64,000 nt of DNA from the NCBI GenBank assembly GCA_963693285.1, contig OY848918.1, forward strand, positions 3,725,876 through 3,789,875. The letters are read 5' to 3'. The translations under genes and the position numbers were made by a program. The notes under the pieces are model-generated. The model saw only the letters and a program-made list of their open reading frames with translations. It was not told the origin of the DNA and searched no databases. The stretch's first letter is position 1, and the number at the start of each line of letters is the position of its first letter. This stretch comes from Xestospongia muta (Eukaryota > Porifera > Demospongiae > Haplosclerida > Petrosiidae). Below, one piece after another: positions 10,451 to 21,600 of the stretch.

Positions 10451-12423
10451 TTAGGTGTGTATGTGTATGTGTGTATTGTAATAATAAATCCAATAATCTA
10501 TATTATATTTATATTCACATCATAAAATGGATTTATTGAGAGTGTTCTTGTGTTGACAAATTGATAGTAACTGTTTGTAACTTTTTTATTATTGTTATCT
10601 TTTGAAGTTGTATGTTAGGATAATATAATATAAAAACTAAATAAAATAATATTATATAAAAACTAGATAGAACAATGTAAAATGTATATATATGTAAAAT
10701 TTTGTGATCAATAAATAACTTCATTTTATAGCTGTTGAGTTCATATTTACTCCATCTCCTAACATTGGAATCTATCAACTAGCACATTACCAATGCTGAG
10801 TGGACCACATTGATGTGAAGATTACATGGCTTGTTAATGGAACAGCTCCTACTAATGATATAACACAACTTGGAGTAGGATCAACTAACTCCATTCTTAC
10901 CATACTTGGATATCCACAATATAACAATTCAGAGGTGGAATGTTATGCCTTTGGGTCTGTGAATGGTATTAATTATATCAACAGTAGTGTGGCTATTCTA
11001 CTAATACATGGTAACACTCTCTCTAATATACATAGATGTTTCAACAGATAATAATGTAGGTAAACTAGCAAAAGTTGATAATCTAGTTTGTGATCGACAG
11101 GACAATTGTATGATCTGCTCTTGGTATTCTCCATTTTAAAAAATTCATTATAACATTTTCTTACTCATTATTTAATAGTAATTCTTGATACTCATGAATA
11201 TAATGTCACTCCTAAAACATCAGTGGTAATTGGACTGTAACAATTATCATAAAGGTTAAGATCACAATTTTTTGATTTTTTATGTATCTCTCTTGATTTA
11301 GAACATAGGAAATTTAAAAAACCAATTGTCAATTTTGTCAATCTATTTAAGCAATAACACATCTGATACTATTGTTAGAAGTGTCCCTCAAGGACATACA
11401 TTTACAGGAAATGTCAACATAGGAATATTACCTGAAAATAAGATATGGAACTTGACTTTTAGACTGGAATATGATAGTGGTTTATTAATCAATACATCAA
11501 CACTAGAACAATTTAGTAAGTAACTTGTTTAGTAGTGACTAATCCCTAATATTGATAGGTACATTTGATGTACAAAGAGCCACTTTAATGATCACAAATT
11601 CAACTACTGGAGAAGTTTGTTTTATTTGTTACTTTCTTGAGGGTAGTCAAGTGCAAGGATGTTATATTGAATATAATTCACTTATAACAGATTACTACAG
11701 TGGTAATATTACCATAGTGAGAACATCAGTAGATACCAGTACTGCTAGTAAATGTGTGACAGGAATATATACCAGTAACTATAATGTGACATTTTATGAT
11801 GTGGATTATAACAATGTACCATATACTACTGAGTATGCTGTAAAACTGACTAATCATTTAGTGACTGGGCTATCTCCTCCTCTTACTCCTACACTAACTA
11901 CTACATCAAGTGTAGCAGTTATTAATACATTGTCATCAATAACTAATGTTATATCATCATCTCCATCACCTTCTATACTATGTACAGACTGTGATAATAG
12001 TAAGTTATTATTAATATTATAACTATTAAGTTCATATTATTACTACTACAGTGAGGAGTGTTCAAAGAGATCTAATAATAGGTAATACTAGTATGATAAC
12101 TTCTAGTCTAGTTAACTAAATATATCACTACATATTGTAGGTAGTATTACTGGTAGTCTAGTGGGTGTGTCAGTTCTAATACTGTTATGTACTGTACTAG
12201 TACTTATAATGATATATAGGATAAGAAGAACTAAGTCACTGAGACAAGGTACAGTTAAGTACATTATATATACACACTCTCTTATATAAGTCACTACTAG
12301 ATACTGTACAACATCAAGTGATGACTGGTATACCACCTCAATATGAGAATATTACTAATTACCATCATACTACTGAACTAGAGATGAACATATGTGCAGC
12401 ATATGGTATGATATAATATTGAC

Positions 12424-12449
12424 CAATAACAGTGTGTGTGTGTGTGTGT
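12424..12449. repeat. (TG)n microsatellite in last intron of gene H
   Basis: Pure GT dinucleotides between the two tail exons, the plus-strand counterpart of the CA tracts in genes B, F and D. Confidence 0.85.
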
Positions 12450-12699
12450 GTTTATATACATAGTATTGAGTAATGATCTCACTTGAGTATAATATGTTAT
12501 TACATTGTAGGTACTGTACCCTTTCCTGTTAATCCACTAATGGATTCTGTCCCTCATCAAGTTATACCTCAATATGAGAATGTTGATATGATCACTAATA
12601 CACTACCTACTACTGAACTAGAGATGACCACATGTGCTGCATATGGTGTGATAAAATATTAATAATACATAAAACAGCTGATATATAATTTAACATTAT

Positions 12700-13500
12700 G
12701 ATCGGGAAAATTTATAAATCAAATTTCACTTTAAATTTAAGTATGAAGGTGACCAGAGGAATGTACTGATAATAATATTAGTGAAAAAAATGTATGAAAT
12801 TTATTCAGTAAGAAGTCATTGGACATATCCATCAAGTAAATCAACTGGTCTTAGTATAATTTATGGACGTAACCTTTAGTTGTCATAGCAACAATACCAA
12901 CAGTTATGTATGCTGACAGATTTCTTTATGATTTAAATTTAGAATTATTGAATTTACCAGCTGTAATATGACTAAGTAGAAGTTATATCGAAATTACTAG
13001 CTCAGCAGTACAGTTACAGCTGGACTATAAAAATGTTATATTCAAAATAATGGAATATCATAGATACAGTATTACACATAATACAGACATTATAATATAT
13101 TGATTGATATAGTTATTAATGTCTCTATCAACAGACTTCATTACTTTAATTTAATTTGCTATAAGTAGTTCACATTAATCATAAAAGTTACAAAGATGTA
13201 AACTATTCTCTATGTTATGGACATCAATGTCCACGTAGTGACCAAGACACAAATCTCTTCCATTCATTTATTGATCAAAATATACTTATTACTTGTGAAT
13301 TTAGTGACAATAATATCTCTTGTCAAATTGCAAAGTGTAGTTGTAAAAAAACCTGTTATCAGTTATATTACATATATTATGTTATATTTAATATTATAAA
13401 ATATGAACTTAATAAAACATTTCAAAACAACTTGACTACGTTTGCTGCTACTGACAAAATTATTCAAAATATGGTCATTGTAAGTATTAAGTTTTAACTA
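12700..13500 (+). other. Conserved 3' flank of gene H with KYELNKT block
   Basis: Collinear, in the same direction relative to the gene, with 3060-2030 behind gene B. At 13230-13490 one frame reads through a Cys-rich stretch (CQIAKCSCKKTCYQ) and KYELNKT, ending at a stop near 13497; the frame has no clear start and no recognised domain. It may be an exon remnant of an unknown small protein or a duplicated 3' flank. Confidence 0.45.
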
Positions 13501-13589
13501 TTGTTAATATATTCAGACACTTAATTTAATAATTATGTTACACATAATAATAACAATTAAAAAAGCATGTCGTATAATTTAATAAATAA

Positions 13590-13704
13590 ATATATACTAC
13601 ACAAACAATTATGTCAGCTTATAATATATACTATATTACTAACTTTTATCAGTATGTTACTATAATATGTAGTGATGTAATAATGATGTAATGATAAACT
13701 CAGT
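13590..13704 (+). promoter_or_regulatory. Conserved upstream block of gene I
   Basis: Contains the family pattern ending TGATGTAATAATGATGTAAT then GATAAACTCAGT directly before the ATG, plus the ACACAAACAATTATGTCA stretch further upstream also seen at genes B and C. Confidence 0.5.
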
Positions 13705-14903
13705 ATGGATCTAGTGAAGACAATATGGCTACTACTGATATTGTTAGTATTTATTATATTAAAATGTACAAGTATGATTATATTAATAACTAATATGTTA
13801 TTTTATTTAGTTTTATTATATAGCTGTTCAGTTCATATTTACTCCATCTCCTAACATTGGAGTCTATCAACTAGCACATTACCAATGTTCAGTAGATCAT
13901 ATTGGTGTGGGTATTACTTGGAATATTAATGGTACAGGTTATGGTCATAATGCAATCATCAAACCTGGTGTGTTTACAACTGGAGGACCACAACAGTCAA
14001 ATCTTACCATTACTGTTACTTAGTTTGTTAATGATGGTAATATTACTCAACTTGGTATTATTACAAATGGAGCAGGATCACCTAACTATCAAGCATGTAG
14101 TAGTACAGTAATTGGATGTACATATGATATACCTACTGGTATATATAATATGTATGTATATGATGTTGAAGAGGAGGATACATTATCAGATGACTGATAT
14201 CACTATTACTGGATTGGAACCAACTTTCTCATCCCTCGACATGATTTGTCTTGTATCATGTTATTTTTCCATAGTAACAATATTTCCTACTACTTGTCCT
14301 GCATCCACATGTCCTGTTTCCATGGTTACTATAACTACAGGAACATATGACTGTTTAACCAGTAAGTAATCATTAGTACATTTGTTATCATTATTATATC
14401 TCTATATATGTTATATAGATGATACACAAGTAAATAAAATTTTTATAGCAGCTGCTGGTATATTAGGAGGTAATAAATATGACAATAATATAAACACTAG
14501 TAGTCATATCATTATAAGTTAGTAAATAGTTGACTCTCAATATGAAAACTGTTGTCATATAATTATATTATTATATATACTGTATAATGTATTACTGTAA
14601 TATCTAGGTAGTCTAGTGGGTGTGTCAGTTCTAATACTGGTATGTACTGTACTAGTACATATAGTGATATGTTGGATAAGAAGAACTAAGTCACTGAGAC
14701 AAGGTAATACTAACAGTGGGAATAGTTTATAAATGATATAATCCATTGTAGGTATTGAAACATCTCCTTTTAATCCACTAACAGATACTATCCCTCATCA
14801 AATTATACCTCAATATGAGAATGTTGATATGATCACTAATACACTACCTACTACTGAACTAGAGATGAACACATGTGCTGCATATGGTGTGATAAAATAT
14901 TAA
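13705..14903 (+). pseudogene. Gene I: chimeric receptor pseudogene
   Basis: Signal exon 13705-13771 (MDLVKTIWLLLILLVF) and the first half of an Ig exon from 13824 are normal up to SNLTIT. The sequence then jumps to a second Ig copy (VT, then TAG at 14021-14023 where paralogues have the Trp codon TGG, then FVNDGNITQLGI), and jumps again at about 14090 into the Cys-rich domain (SSTVIGCTYDIPTG). A deletion then shifts the frame at TGA near 14195. Further exons are a short one at 14420-14471, the second-type TM 14608-14703 (HIVICWIRRTKSLRQG) and one tail exon 14752-14903 with PQYENV and CAAYGVIKY. The middle tail exon is missing, as in gene G. At least two internal joins and two stops indicate a dead gene built by recombination between paralogues. 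Confidence 0.7.
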
Positions 14904-15185
14904 TAGTGATTATTTTCAATAATATACTGTGTATTAGTTTTACAGGAATGTGAAAGTCACTTTGAAGTGTTGTCTAGGAGTGATAAGAGACCAGCTGTAT
15001 ACTTAACAATCAATAAAAGACATCAGTGACACTTAGTAATATCAGACTAAAAAATTAAAAACCAGGTATCAATGATGAAGCTGTAATTTTCTAAAACCCT
15101 CCAACAATACCAAAATGCAATATAAAAATTATCCATGTTCACTCCTGATTACTTAATATTTTTGTGTCATCTGGTATATAGTAAG

Positions 15186-15190
15186 GTGAT
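15186..15190. repeat. Target-site duplication, left (GTGAT)
   Basis: Matches GTGAT at 17658-17662 on the other side of the LTR element. Confidence 0.85.
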
Positions 15191-15469
15191 TGTTATAATG
15201 TTGTATATAATGGGCTAGTTATACTATCATTTAGTTATTACTAGTTATTATTTAGTGTTATCAGTGTTACATCATGCTATGTAATGTGAGTCATTATTGC
15301 GTATGTGTTATAATTTATTATTACGTAATCATTTGTGTATATAAGTGCATGCTTTTAACTTTGAATAGAAGAGAGATTTTAAACCTTTCCAAGGTTGTAA
15401 TTCTTTCACTTCTCGCTCTCCTCGTGGCTTTTCCTTGCCCTTCCCGCTCTCTCCGACTCGGTCACTACA
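15191..15469 (+). repeat. 5' LTR
   Basis: 279 bp, TG...CA ends. A TATATAAG box at 15338-15345 is a likely promoter element. A C/T-rich stretch fills the last 70 bp. Confidence 0.93.
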
Positions 15470-15470
15470 T

Positions 15471-15488
15471 TGGCGACGAGGGTATCTG
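15471..15488 (+). promoter_or_regulatory. Putative primer-binding site
   Basis: TGGCGACGAGGG begins one base after the 5' LTR, the usual place for a tRNA primer site; TGGCGAC-type sites are common in this class. The tRNA was not identified. Confidence 0.5.
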
Positions 15489-15529
15489 GACTTTATTGTT
15501 ACTAGCGTGCTTACTACAACTTCAGTGCG

Positions 15530-16210
15530 ATGGCATCAGCAGCACATGGTCAGATGACCTCCTTCGATTCCTCTAAAGAGACATGGTCGTCCTACTCTGA
15601 AAGGCTCGACTTTTACCTTACTGCAAATAAGATTACCGACGCTAAGGTCAAGAGAGCTGTTTTCGTTACCGTTATTGGCGCTCGCACTTATGGACTACTG
15701 AAGAGTTTGCTACAACCGAAGTCTCCAACAGATGACGATATTACCTTACAGAGAATGAAAGATGTCTTGGCAGCGCACTTCAACCCTAAACCTTCTCCTA
15801 TCACACAGCGATACAAGTTTCACACTAGAGAAAGACATGAGGGCGAGTCAGTGGCAACCTATGTTGCAGAATTGCGAGCACTGGGAGAGCATTGTGATTT
15901 TGGGGACACACTGGATAAGATGATACGTGATAGACTGGTATGTGGCATAAATAACCCCCGTATTCAACGAAGACTACTTCAAGAAGCCGACCTATCGTAT
16001 GAGGTAGCATTTCAGAAAGCACAAGCAATGGAAGTAGCAGCACTTGACGTCTCCAAGATGTCACCTCAGAAACCTTCACAACCTTCAAACCCTGTACACA
16101 ATTTTCGAACCAAACCCGAACCACACAGACAGACAAAGATCCAGTATTATCTCGTTTACGTGCACTTGTACTCTCAGGAGGGCAACTTCCTACAGATGTA
16201 CCAGAAATGA
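15530..16210 (+). CDS. Retrotransposon Gag-like protein, C-terminally cut
   Basis: 226 residues; the capsid-type core is recognisable from residue 15 to about 175 (WSSYSERLDFYL, YKFHTRERHEGESVATYVAE, RRLLQEADLSYEVAF). Gag forms the particle of the element. The frame ends about where a CCHC zinc knuckle would begin: no knuckle is present, and the final 25 residues come from the pol region read in the wrong frame after the internal deletion. The start ATG lies 60 bp behind the LTR. It overlaps the integrase start by four bases. Confidence 0.85.
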   Translation: MASAAHGQMTSFDSSKETWSSYSERLDFYLTANKITDAKVKRAVFVTVIGARTYGLLKSLLQPKSPTDDDITLQRMKDVLAAHFNPKPSPITQRYKFHTRERHEGESVATYVAELRALGEHCDFGDTLDKMIRDRLVCGINNPRIQRRLLQEADLSYEVAFQKAQAMEVAALDVSKMSPQKPSQPSNPVHNFRTKPEPHRQTKIQYYLVYVHLYSQEGNFLQMYQK

Positions 16211-17367
16211 AACAGTATAGTCACATTTTTACAGAACTCAGTGTAGCTGATGGTTGTTTACTCAGGGGATCACGAGTTATTATTCCTTTACCTGGTCGAT
16301 CTACAATACTTTCCCAACTCCATGAAACCCACTCCGGGATCAGTAGGATGAAAAGTCTTGCTCGTTGTTATGTATGGTGGCCGGGACTCGATAAGGATAT
16401 AGAAGAGACAGTAAAGAAATGTCAAGTATGTCAAGAGAATGGTAATTTTCCTCCTCAAACCCCTGTTCACCCGTGGGAATGTCCTAAAACCCCATGGACA
16501 CGAATTCATATAGATCATGCAGGTCCATTTTTAGACCACCACTTTCTACTTATAGTTGATGCTTATTCACGATGGCTCGAAGTTCATTGCGTTCCGTCTA
16601 CTTCCTCCTCAGCAACTATTAAAGTACTACGTCGAGTGTTCTCGATACATGGTCTTCCACAACAACTGGTGTCAGACAATGGACCAGGGTTTACAAGTAA
16701 TGAATTTAAACAATTTATGGATCAAAATGGTATTCGTCATTCACTAACTTCTCCTTACCATCCTAGGTCCAATGGACTAGTTGAGAGAGCAGTACAGACA
16801 TTCAAACAAGCCATGAAAAAAATGGATGGTCCTATACATGTTAAGCTAAGTCGTTTCCTTTTCTCATACCGTATTACACCACAAACTACTACTGGTCGCT
16901 CACCAGCTGAACTCTTAATGGGTCGACGCTTACGTTCAAGATTTGATTTATCTCATCCTGACTCATGTACACCTTTGCCAAAGCAACCTGTACAACCAAC
17001 TCGTTCTTTCAAACCAGGGGATCTTTTATTCGCTCGAAATTATTCAGGCACTCCTCTCTGGATACCAGTAACTGTGTGTAAGGTTGCTGGACCACTCACA
17101 TATCACGTTGTAACAGCTGAAGGTAGTGTTTTCAAACGTCACGCAGATCAGTTAAAACGACGATATACTACTGAAGAAACTCCTCAACAAAATACTACTC
17201 CTGAAGCTGATGAGAGTGATGATTTCTCTCTACCTACTCCACTGGTTCCGATTCCTCCGATAGCTCCGCCTACAAGAGGCTTACCAACTCCAACAGCTCC
17301 GCCGATACGTCGTTCTAATCGACACAGACTGCCAAGGGATCATGGACCGTATGTTTTTGAAACTTAA
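16207..17367 (+). CDS. Retrotransposon integrase
   Basis: 386 residues from the ATG; the same frame is open upstream to about 16129, so the true pol fragment begins inside the gag end. It has an HHCC zinc-binding module (His39, His42, Cys72, Cys75), an rve catalytic core with Asp103, Asp157 and Glu193 (35 residues between the last two) and a C-terminal module with FKPGDLLFARNY and HADQLKRR. It inserts the cDNA into the host genome. The triad is intact, so activity is possible if the protein is made. A proline-rich tail follows. RT and RNase H are absent upstream. A polypurine tract (AAAGGGGGAAGGG, 17366-17378) starts in the stop codon. Confidence 0.93.
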   Translation: MKQYSHIFTELSVADGCLLRGSRVIIPLPGRSTILSQLHETHSGISRMKSLARCYVWWPGLDKDIEETVKKCQVCQENGNFPPQTPVHPWECPKTPWTRIHIDHAGPFLDHHFLLIVDAYSRWLEVHCVPSTSSSATIKVLRRVFSIHGLPQQLVSDNGPGFTSNEFKQFMDQNGIRHSLTSPYHPRSNGLVERAVQTFKQAMKKMDGPIHVKLSRFLFSYRITPQTTTGRSPAELLMGRRLRSRFDLSHPDSCTPLPKQPVQPTRSFKPGDLLFARNYSGTPLWIPVTVCKVAGPLTYHVVTAEGSVFKRHADQLKRRYTTEETPQQNTTPEADESDDFSLPTPLVPIPPIAPPTRGLPTPTAPPIRRSNRHRLPRDHGPYVFET

Positions 17368-17378
17368 AGGGGGAAGGG
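17366..17378 (+). promoter_or_regulatory. Polypurine tract
   Basis: AAAGGGGGAAGGG lies directly before the 3' LTR, the plus-strand priming site of LTR elements. Confidence 0.85.
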
Positions 17379-17657
17379 TGTTATAATGTTGTATATAATG
17401 GGCTAGTTATACTATCATTTAGTTATTACTAGTTATTATTTAGTGTTATCAGTGTTACATCATGCTATGTAATGTGAGTCATTATTGCGTATGTGTTATA
17501 ATTTATTATTACGTAATCATTTGTGTATATAAGTGCATGCTTTTAACTTTGAATAGAAGAGAGATTTTAAACCTTTCCAAGGTTGTAATTCTTTCACTTC
17601 TCGCTCTCCTCGTGGCTTTTCCTTGCCCTTCCCGCTCTCTCCGACTCGGTCACTACA
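17379..17657 (+). repeat. 3' LTR
   Basis: Reads the same as the 5' LTR over all 279 bp. Confidence 0.93.
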
Positions 17658-17662
17658 GTGAT

Positions 17663-18424
17663 GACCTCAAAACATATGAAACTTTGTTTGTTCTCTTTTT
17701 TTTGGTGACTTTTTTAAGCTCTCATTCAACACCAAAATCTCCTTTTCTTAGCAATTGACCTGAAGTAGTACTTAAGGCTATGATACAGTAGTGCTGAAGT
17801 AGTGCTAATGGGCTAAGGTATTATCAAAATGTCTTAATATTGATGCCTTAGCCTCTAGGTTGATGTTCACAATTGTGTACATATTTATTTAAGTGATGAA
17901 GACCAAATACTAAAAGTATGTTGGTTAATAGCAGCAGATGAATGTTAGTATTTATATGTGCCTACCATCCCTTAATACTTTAAATAGAATTGATACATCT
18001 GTATATTGGTATGGGTAAGATATACCATCCTGGACCTTCAAGTGGTAACAATAATGTATAGTACTTCTAGAGTCCTTAATGGTTGCTTTATATTTATACA
18101 AATGAGAGTGACAGCATTGCAATGGTAAGCATTCATCATGGTATGTCTTTGTTCTTTTTATTGACAAAATGAATGCCCAATAGCCACTGCTAGTTTAAAG
18201 AGTACAAACAGAATAGAACAATAATAAATAAAACAGAATCAAGGTATTAAAATACAGCAAACTATTGTTATTAAAATATAGTAGTATTTGTTGAAAAGAG
18301 ACTGTTTTTAAATGTGATTTTAAACATGAACAATAAATTATCCTCTCTTTCACACTGTATCAAACTAATACAGTCACTAGTATAATATATGGAGATAATT
18401 ACTACTATCAGGTATTGTTTAATA
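17663..18424. other. Intergenic stretch, no feature seen
   Basis: Between the LTR element and the end of gene D. No family exon and no clear repeat. The second copy of the large duplication is present up to the equivalent of 17874, where the window ends. Confidence 0.4.
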
Positions 18425-18631
18425 TTATATCACACCATATGCAGTACATGTGTTCATCTCAAGTTCAGTAGTAGGTAGTGTATTAGTGATCATATCAACA
18501 CTCTTATATTGAGGTATAACTTGATGAGGGACAGTGTCTGTTAGTGGATTAATAGGAGATGGTACAGTACCTACAATGTAATAACATATTATACTCAAGT
18601 GAGATCATTACTCAATACTATGTATATAAAC

Positions 18632-18688
<57 letters not shown>

Positions 18689-21600
18689 CATATACACATA
18701 CTGTTATTGGTCAATATTATATCATACCATATGCTACACATGTGTTCATCTCTAGTTTAGTAGTATGATGGTAATTAGTGCTATTCTCATATTGAGGTAT
18801 ATCAGTCATCACTTGATGTTGTACAGTATCTAGTAGTGACTTATATAAGAGAGTATGCATATATAATGTAGTTAATTGTACCTTGTCTCAGTGACTTAGT
18901 TCTTCTTATCCTATATATCATTATATGTACTAGTATAGTACACACCAGTATTAGAATTGTCACACCCACTAGACTACCAGTAATACTACCTACAATATGT
19001 AGTGATATATTTAGTTAACTAGACGAGAAGTTATCATACTAGTATTACCTGTTATTAGATCTCTTTGAACACTCCTCACTGTAGTAGTAATAATATGAAC
19101 TCAATTGTTATAATATTAATAATAACTTACTATTATCACAGTCTGTACATAGTGTAGTAGGTAATGAAGATGATAATGTAATATCATCTCTATCAGGTGG
19201 GGACTCAACTAGAGTACTATAATTACTGGAGCCCCATTTGTTCTTTGCTTGTACTTTGAAGAAATATGTCAATGAACTATTAACTCCTGTCAAATTAAAG
19301 TAGGGTATGTCAGTCTCCTCTGTATTTGGTGTAGAATCATCAGAGTTAAAGTACATGACATGATATGATGTCACTGGTGCATGCTCCAAAACAGGAGGAG
19401 CCTAGGGAAAATAAGTCATGAATGCATGAGGCAATGTTGTATATGTATATCTAAAATAGTAACTAAATCTAAACTTGTCATTACAAAGGGTCAATTATTA
19501 AAGATTGCTACACAGCAATTTTGAATACATTGATATTTAGAGACAGTCCTTTATGTATTAGAAATATTTTATCTGCATAACAATTGTTTAAACAAAAGCA
19601 TTTCCTTGATCATATCAATTAAAGATTGTGCTTAACAACACTAGCCACATAACTGGAGGCGATACTGTGATAGTGACATACAAATGAATAACTTGTTCTA
19701 CATTTGCTAAACTGATGCATACCTGCCAATGAAGATGAATATCATCTGTATTTTGTGTCCTGCTTCGTTTTACAGTTATCCCTTTTGGAACATCTTGAGG
19801 TTCTAATAATGAATAAACACACTATTAACAAGCAATTTATTACTGTCATCACAATACTGTTTTATGTGTAACTATCATTCTCAGTTACTAACAGACAGAT
19901 CCAATTTATTTTATTATATAACACAGTAAACTGTATTTCTTAATTAATTATATAAGTCTCCTAACACACATGAATTAAGAGTATTGTATGGTCTATCCCT
20001 GTTCCATATTTGGTATTGCATTTTAGTAACTAGTCAGTGTAGGAGAGGTGACTTTAGGTACTACTATTATAATAAAGTTTGATGGCTGCTAAACTGTTAA
20101 AGGGTAAAATTACTTCAAAGGAATCCATGTAAAGCTATTTCTAATATAATAGATATATAAATGTGACATCTTGACATATTATGATGTAACTTAAAACCAT
20201 ATAGAAATATTATAATGAAATACACACAACTTACTAGCAAAAGTAGTAAATGTCTCAATGTTAGTATACATGCCATAACCTTTCTCATTCATGGCTCTCA
20301 TCTGAAAGTCATACATAACTCCTGGAGACAAGTCTAATTAACCAGAAATGATACAACATCACTACAATCAATCATTACTTTCAAAATTATAGCTTAGATT
20401 AATGGCATTAACATTCGTGGAAACTTGAACTGATTTCCAAGTTTCACTAGTGTAAGTGCGCCGATAACTAAACTTTATGATAAAAAAAAGTAATAAAATA
20501 TAATTATATCATTTGTAGCTTACTTCATACTGTGTAATGCTAACATCAGCAAATTTGAAAGCCCATTTAAGAGAGACACTGGTATTTGTAGATGCAGCTA
20601 TATCAATCTGGAAGTCAGTGATATTAGGAGCTAGAAATAAAACAATGATTTCATGAAGTGTCTATTTCATTATTCATTGCTTAGAATACTAAGTGTACTC
20701 TGTTCAAGTTGAGGTGAACACCTAACTCAGTGTTATAACTCAGACTAGGTATAAGTGAGAAATTATTTGTACCATTCAATAGGCATTGCAATCCTGCAAA
20801 TTTATATAACAAAAATATACTTGATCATTCTCAAAAGTCAGTTACAATAATATAATAAAACGAAGAAAAGTAGATATACAAACATAGTTAACACATGGTT
20901 CAAACTAATCTTAGGACTACCTCGCATACTGCACGTGCCAGGTGGTAAAAACTGGGGTGCTAGCTATTCAGAAAAGTTGTGAACTAGAAATTCCATATAA
21001 AGTGAATGGCCTTCTTCACATTCCACTATGACATAACATGATGTCACGCACAATGTGCATATGATTAATGAACACTCATGCAAGTCTTCTCTAATTGCAG
21101 CAAAAAGATAAGAAACATTTGAAAATGTCTTTCATAGCAAAAGCAAGAAACATATGAGGAAAACAACAGCAAGACTAGACTACCAAGATATTCTTTAAAT
21201 GCCACAAAACTATTACACAATTAATTTAACGAATAAGAATCATTATAATATATTATCTGTGTTATTATCACACTAACCTGATTGACATATTCCTATATCT
21301 TTTTCCCTTTCATAATTGCCATTTCTCACTCGACACCGATACAATTCAGGAGAACAATCCTGTACTGTTAATTGTGCTGAAGCTTCATAGTTCAAAGTAG
21401 AAAGTAATGCATTATTTTTAGTAGTTGTAACACCAGAAACACTAATTTCATTCCCTCTAACAACTTTCCACAACGAGATTTCACTGATATTAGGATATGC
21501 AATAGCATTGCAATAAATTGTTATTGGTCCATTTGTTAAAGTTGGATCAGTTACATTTGGAGTTGTTGAAAGTATAATAAGAGCAGGAACTAAATGAATA

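Larger units (their letters stand above)
10124..12662 (+). pseudogene. Gene H: Ig/FN3 receptor pseudogene
   Basis: Exons: 10124-10181 an atypical signal exon (MAGPLILTLFIIIL, 58 nt, phase 1), 10732-11010 Ig-like, 11060 onward FN3 remnant, 11302-11515 spacer, 11559-11999 Cys-rich domain and stalk, 12052-12081 micro-exon, 12141-12248 TM, 12301-12405 and 12511-12662 tails. TGA at 10797-10799, codon 42, replaces the Ser after the first Ig cysteine. The FN3 exon stops at 11137 (TAA) after SWYSPF and the rest is missing. Downstream exons are fully open and well conserved, including PQYENI and PQYENV. The unspliced signal exon does not resemble the MDLVKTT type, so its promoter is also different. 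Probably dead, or a donor for gene conversion; an internal start giving a shortened membrane protein cannot be excluded. Confidence 0.65.
15191..17657 (+). mobile_element. Internally deleted Ty3/gypsy-type LTR retrotransposon, copy 1
   Basis: The element is 2467 bp, bounded by two 279-bp LTRs that I found identical on reading, starting TGTTATAATG and ending CACTACA, and flanked by the 5-bp target duplication GTGAT (15186-15190 and 17658-17662). The interior holds a gag-like frame and an integrase frame but no protease, reverse transcriptase or RNase H. Identical LTRs mean a very recent insertion. The gag and integrase parts meet at a short CAGACAGACA repeat near 16125-16135, in different frames, which looks like the deletion joint. 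Transposition would need enzymes from an intact relative. Confidence 0.93.

Noticed and set aside
10791..10802. TGA after Cys in gene H as a selenocysteine codon
   Set aside because: All paralogues have Ser there, no SECIS-like element was looked for successfully, and the FN3 exon of the same gene is also broken.
15274..15576. Open frame of 100 codons starting in the 5' LTR, with a 98-codon twin in the 3' LTR (17462-17758)
   Set aside because: It lies in LTR sequence and runs across the primer-binding site; the two copies have unrelated ends. Taken as chance.
18559..18768. Open frame through the CA repeat (His-Thr runs)
   Set aside because: It is a microsatellite within an intron of gene D.
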